Assembly (NCBI GenBank): GCA_030431975.1
Contig: JAUIHP010000007.1
Span: forward strand, 192,554 to 256,553
Direction: 5' to 3'
Origin: a bacterium
Lineage (GTDB): Bacteria; Eisenbacteria; RBG-16-71-46; CAIMUX01
DNA length: 64,000 nt
How positions within the stretch are numbered: the stretch's first letter is position 1; each line of letters starts with the position of its first letter. Below are positions 63,001 to 64,000 of this stretch, piece by piece. Under the pieces are notes generated by a model. The model saw only the letters and a list, made by a program, of their open reading frames with translations, ran no database searches and was not told the DNA's origin. The translations under genes were made by a program, and so were the position numbers.

Positions 63001-63669
63001 GCCGGGAGGGTCGTAGCAGTAGGCCAGCAGGCTGTCGGCAAAGGGACTGTTCGGGATGAAGTCGTTGACGAGGATGTCGAGGGCGTCGTCGACGGACAGT
63101 CCGCCCGGGCCCGGTTGGCAATCGAGGGCCAGAGCGTACGGACCCTGGTCGGCTGGGCCGGCTCCGCGGACGAGAACGTGGAACTCACCCGTGTAGGGCA
63201 GGATGAAGCCGTCGATGACGGCGTAGTTTCCATTCCCGCTGTTGTCGTCCTGGGCCAAACCACCCAAACAGTCGTCGGCCACCAATTCGAGGAACGTGTT
63301 GGTGTTGTCCCCACCGTTCAGCGGCTCCGTGACGACGGTCACGATCTCGCCCTGGTTTCCGAAAAAGGAGTACCAGTCTTCGTCGCCGGGCTGAAGTTGA
63401 GCCGGTGCGACGAGGTTTCCGCATTGGATTGTTTGTCCCTGGCCGCAGGGTTGGTTCGGCTCCTGCTCGGGGATGTTCCCCGCGCTCGCCGCGCCAGCTG
63501 CGCTCGCTGCTCCGGTCGGGCCGTACGCGCCCGCCACGCCAGAGCCGCTAGTCGCTCCATGCGCGCCTGCCGCATCGGATACACCAGACGCGCCGCTTGC
63601 TCCAGATGCAACAGCAGCGAGAGGAATCATGGCGATTGCGAGGACGACGGAGGCGCGGATTCTGAACAT
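60031..63669 (-). CDS. Secreted clan CD (caspase/legumain-like) cysteine peptidase with FlgD-type C-terminus
   Basis: 1212 residues. The ATG at 63669 follows GGAGTGACCT. A signal peptide (VVLAIAMIPLAAVASG) is followed by a Gly-Ala-Ser-rich tract (~22-64), then a PPC-like domain (~80-180, PGDEDWYSFFGNQGE). The peptidase core has His419 (FYYLGHGSEED) and Cys469 (VVIEACHAGGAIAAL), each after a hydrophobic strand, 50 residues apart as in caspases, legumains and gingipains; a KLITSSTPERKTY strand follows. After beta-rich domains and a predicted parallel beta-helix stretch (~880-1000) comes a FlgD-type sorting domain (VSLFDVQGRRLEKVGRY, PGGTYFYRISIG). Specificity, acidic or basic, cannot be read from sequence. 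Confidence 0.88.
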   Translation of the reverse strand: MFRIRASVVLAIAMIPLAAVASGASGASGVSDAAGAHGATSGSGVAGAYGPTGAASAAGAASAGNIPEQEPNQPCGQGQTIQCGNLVAPAQLQPGDEDWYSFFGNQGEIVTVVTEPLNGGDNTNTFLELVADDCLGGLAQDDNSGNGNYAVIDGFILPYTGEFHVLVRGAGPADQGPYALALDCQPGPGGLSVDDALDILVNDFIPNSPFADSLLAYCYDPPGPDSTLAPGTTIADWDSSYVETIPSEVYFFWLDDEPEFEFTHHTTVVLVDKQSGFVQPFEGDGWPIIDGVPIFDFDPDNATDNGRCSGTPKNYPSLNVTYTPQDHNANTKTYAVIAVGKNLSAPGDEFNGEKKARTQDVKRVQNILNTLPLGPKVDKDKMKYAMGADTTGTTREELCTVLESLDEDCKKLHFYYLGHGSEEDEGAGTQGGMILKGEGDERDIVTWHSLAAKLSLTGIEEVCVVIEACHAGGAIAALRDFNITFSEFPDNPNVLKGKLITSSTPERKTYRNNCQGTPFIMGLYDCWQQSSADLNKADGVDAFEALAWALKQAENAPQNSNLWKLKASEPKGTTLGGGHGEPITFNEGTSCWKKPISKGGRKLTYEIKDVSYTIGSGTGEKVVRRKRVYVTNESSSVTKFTKPIQLGCIQGKTFTPLEIEGNPNDDKTKWKPRIGPGQRVCVADWPEGCTVFGVRKAPDDFAPDSPWDDPFSETLFALGGQGGESDSVIFTDGRTALYWPEEDIYQIHMVRGEIGDTYVTTVLDTLPTWDLTSSPDSFFVSTLIDSQEVTLRGEVPLGALGGGEIRSYVENIDDPEDRRQLTLRALLAEFVPTDITGPADLPYQALRVDGALRAEAGPITALRSNIEFIGQPSENRVGTGGAMGLVECLFSPEEGAAYTFEVQGDVDWNTVAFVEPLSGLQLSGASGLIRNGWVLGSLADGLLLSGDLAGLDLQYFDVDSSAAHGVTFDGVSNALLRDIRVTNSGLDDVSMAGASTAELRNACLDIEKVSVESGSELTLSYDTWVQALDVDGESLLGVLVEIRDAENTLVSSSVTDTAGGSNTAVLIRSIFDGPVRNDFTPHEVFVSLADWDSTFAYIADSSRVVPITLPFVAADVEPEEDEVREPKLIGKVPNPLVAGHPLEIRYAIPAGERIEVSLFDVQGRRLEKVGRYHTDGGEFSVELPSEGLPGGTYFYRISIGDVVTRRKITLLE
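63476..63606 (-). repeat. In-frame Gly-Ala-Ser-rich low-complexity tract
   Basis: An irregular GAx/GSx tripeptide run, collagen-like in composition, directly behind the signal peptide of the clan CD peptidase. Confidence 0.7.
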
Positions 63670-64000
63670 AGGTCACTCCTGCATGGACGGGCACTGAAGC
63701 GACCGGGCCCGGAAGTGCGGCCCAGCCGAAGTCGGCTGGCGTCCGGGAACCCGATCGACAGGTTGGTATGCAGAAGGGCAGATCCCGCCGGGGAGGCTTT
63801 CGCTGCGAAGAAACTTCGACGAGGCGGGATCTCGGGCTTTCGCTGCCCAGAAATGTCGAGGGACGCGATCTCTGCTTCGCTGCGAAGAAACTTCGACGAG
63901 GCGGGATCTCGGGCTTTCGCTGCCCAGAAATGTTGAGGGACGCGATCTCTGCTTCGCTGCGAAGAAACTTCGAGGGTTCGCGACCTCAGCGAAGGAGGAC
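63670..64000. other. Intergenic region at the window end, mostly tandem repeat
   Basis: Upstream of the clan CD peptidase gene. No gene recognised. The last ~200 bp are the 77-bp tandem array, which runs to the window edge. Confidence 0.5.
63798..64000. repeat. 77-bp tandem repeat, about 2.6 copies
   Basis: Units start at 63801, 63878 and 63955 and are nearly identical over 77 bp. Each unit is itself two related halves of about 38-40 bp, both containing TTCGCTGC, CAGAAA/AAGAAA and CGATCTC/GGATCTC. The third copy diverges near the window end. Confidence 0.85.

Noticed and set aside
62575-63936. A 453-codon plus-strand frame opposite the start of the clan CD peptidase
   Set aside because: Runs through the intergenic repeats and has no family-like sequence.
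63798-64000. CRISPR array
   Set aside because: The repeats are contiguous with no unique spacers and no cas genes are in the window.

Overview
The window is high-GC DNA from a Gram-negative bacterium. It is rich in very large secreted proteins. Eight of them end in a FlgD-like Ig / type IX secretion (T9SS)-style C-terminal domain: an N-P-F/L segment, then I/L-F/Y-D-x-x-G-R-x-V/L, then W-D-G, then S/A-G-V-Y-F/W. Two more end in a short W-G-x-I/L-K-R-x-F-(T)-R tail. Lamin-tail domains, LVIVD-type propellers, bacilliredoxin and DUF2277 add to a picture that best fits an uncultivated lineage of the FCB superphylum (Eisenbacteria, Krumholzibacteriota or Latescibacterota type). This placement is inference from protein style. 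No rRNA, tRNA, CRISPR array or insertion sequence was seen.

Layout. 1-2 kb: a truncated SGNH hydrolase, DUF2277 and a small membrane protein. 2.0-6.9 kb: a repeat-bearing gap, then a TPR-fused sigma-54 activator overlapping a secreted lamin-tail protein. 7-11.3 kb: a GNAT enzyme, a MATE-like transporter, a PaaZ/BoxD-type aldehyde dehydrogenase and a small acidic protein. 11.5-17.3 kb: two large secreted proteins (one a catalytically dead metallopeptidase look-alike) and an orphan sorting-domain fragment. 17.3-19.7 kb: msrB and a coupled AcuI-type reductase/esterase pair. 19.9-23.8 kb: a Cys/His-rich secreted protein coupled to a secreted HExxH peptidase. 23.9-27.5 kb: a STAS protein, asnS and a secreted protein. 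27.8-32.3 kb: a membrane protein, then a three-gene unit of an unknown protein, a ketoacyl synthase III-like enzyme and an FAD monooxygenase, whose end overlaps a convergent CBU_0592-family gene. 33-34.3 kb: DUF1992 coupled to a class IV aminotransferase. 34.4-38.1 kb: a FIST / hybrid histidine kinase / TPR signalling operon. 38.3-39.7 kb: a small protein coupled to an OMPLA-like outer-membrane protein.

39.7-47.5 kb (minus strand) is the most interesting region. An MFS transporter precedes five tightly packed genes: a C39-like cysteine peptidase, a RimK-like ATP-grasp ligase, a GCS2 carboxylate-amine ligase, an N-formylglutamate amidohydrolase, and a GNAT-nitrilase fusion carrying a histone H1-like lysine-rich tail. 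The first four overlap by four bases (ATGA). Together they look like a pathway that builds, trims, caps and possibly exports a glutamate-containing peptide or small amide.

47.7-64 kb: more secreted proteins (PQQ-type sugar dehydrogenase fold, a 1775-residue gluzincin metallopeptidase, a propeller protein and a caspase/legumain-like clan CD peptidase) plus a histone-deacetylase-family enzyme divergent from a bacilliredoxin.

Two genome habits recur. The first is translational coupling through ATGA or GTGA overlaps. The second is short tandem repeats, both inside reading frames (6-, 9- and 36-bp units) and between genes (10-, 13-, 16- and 77-bp units).
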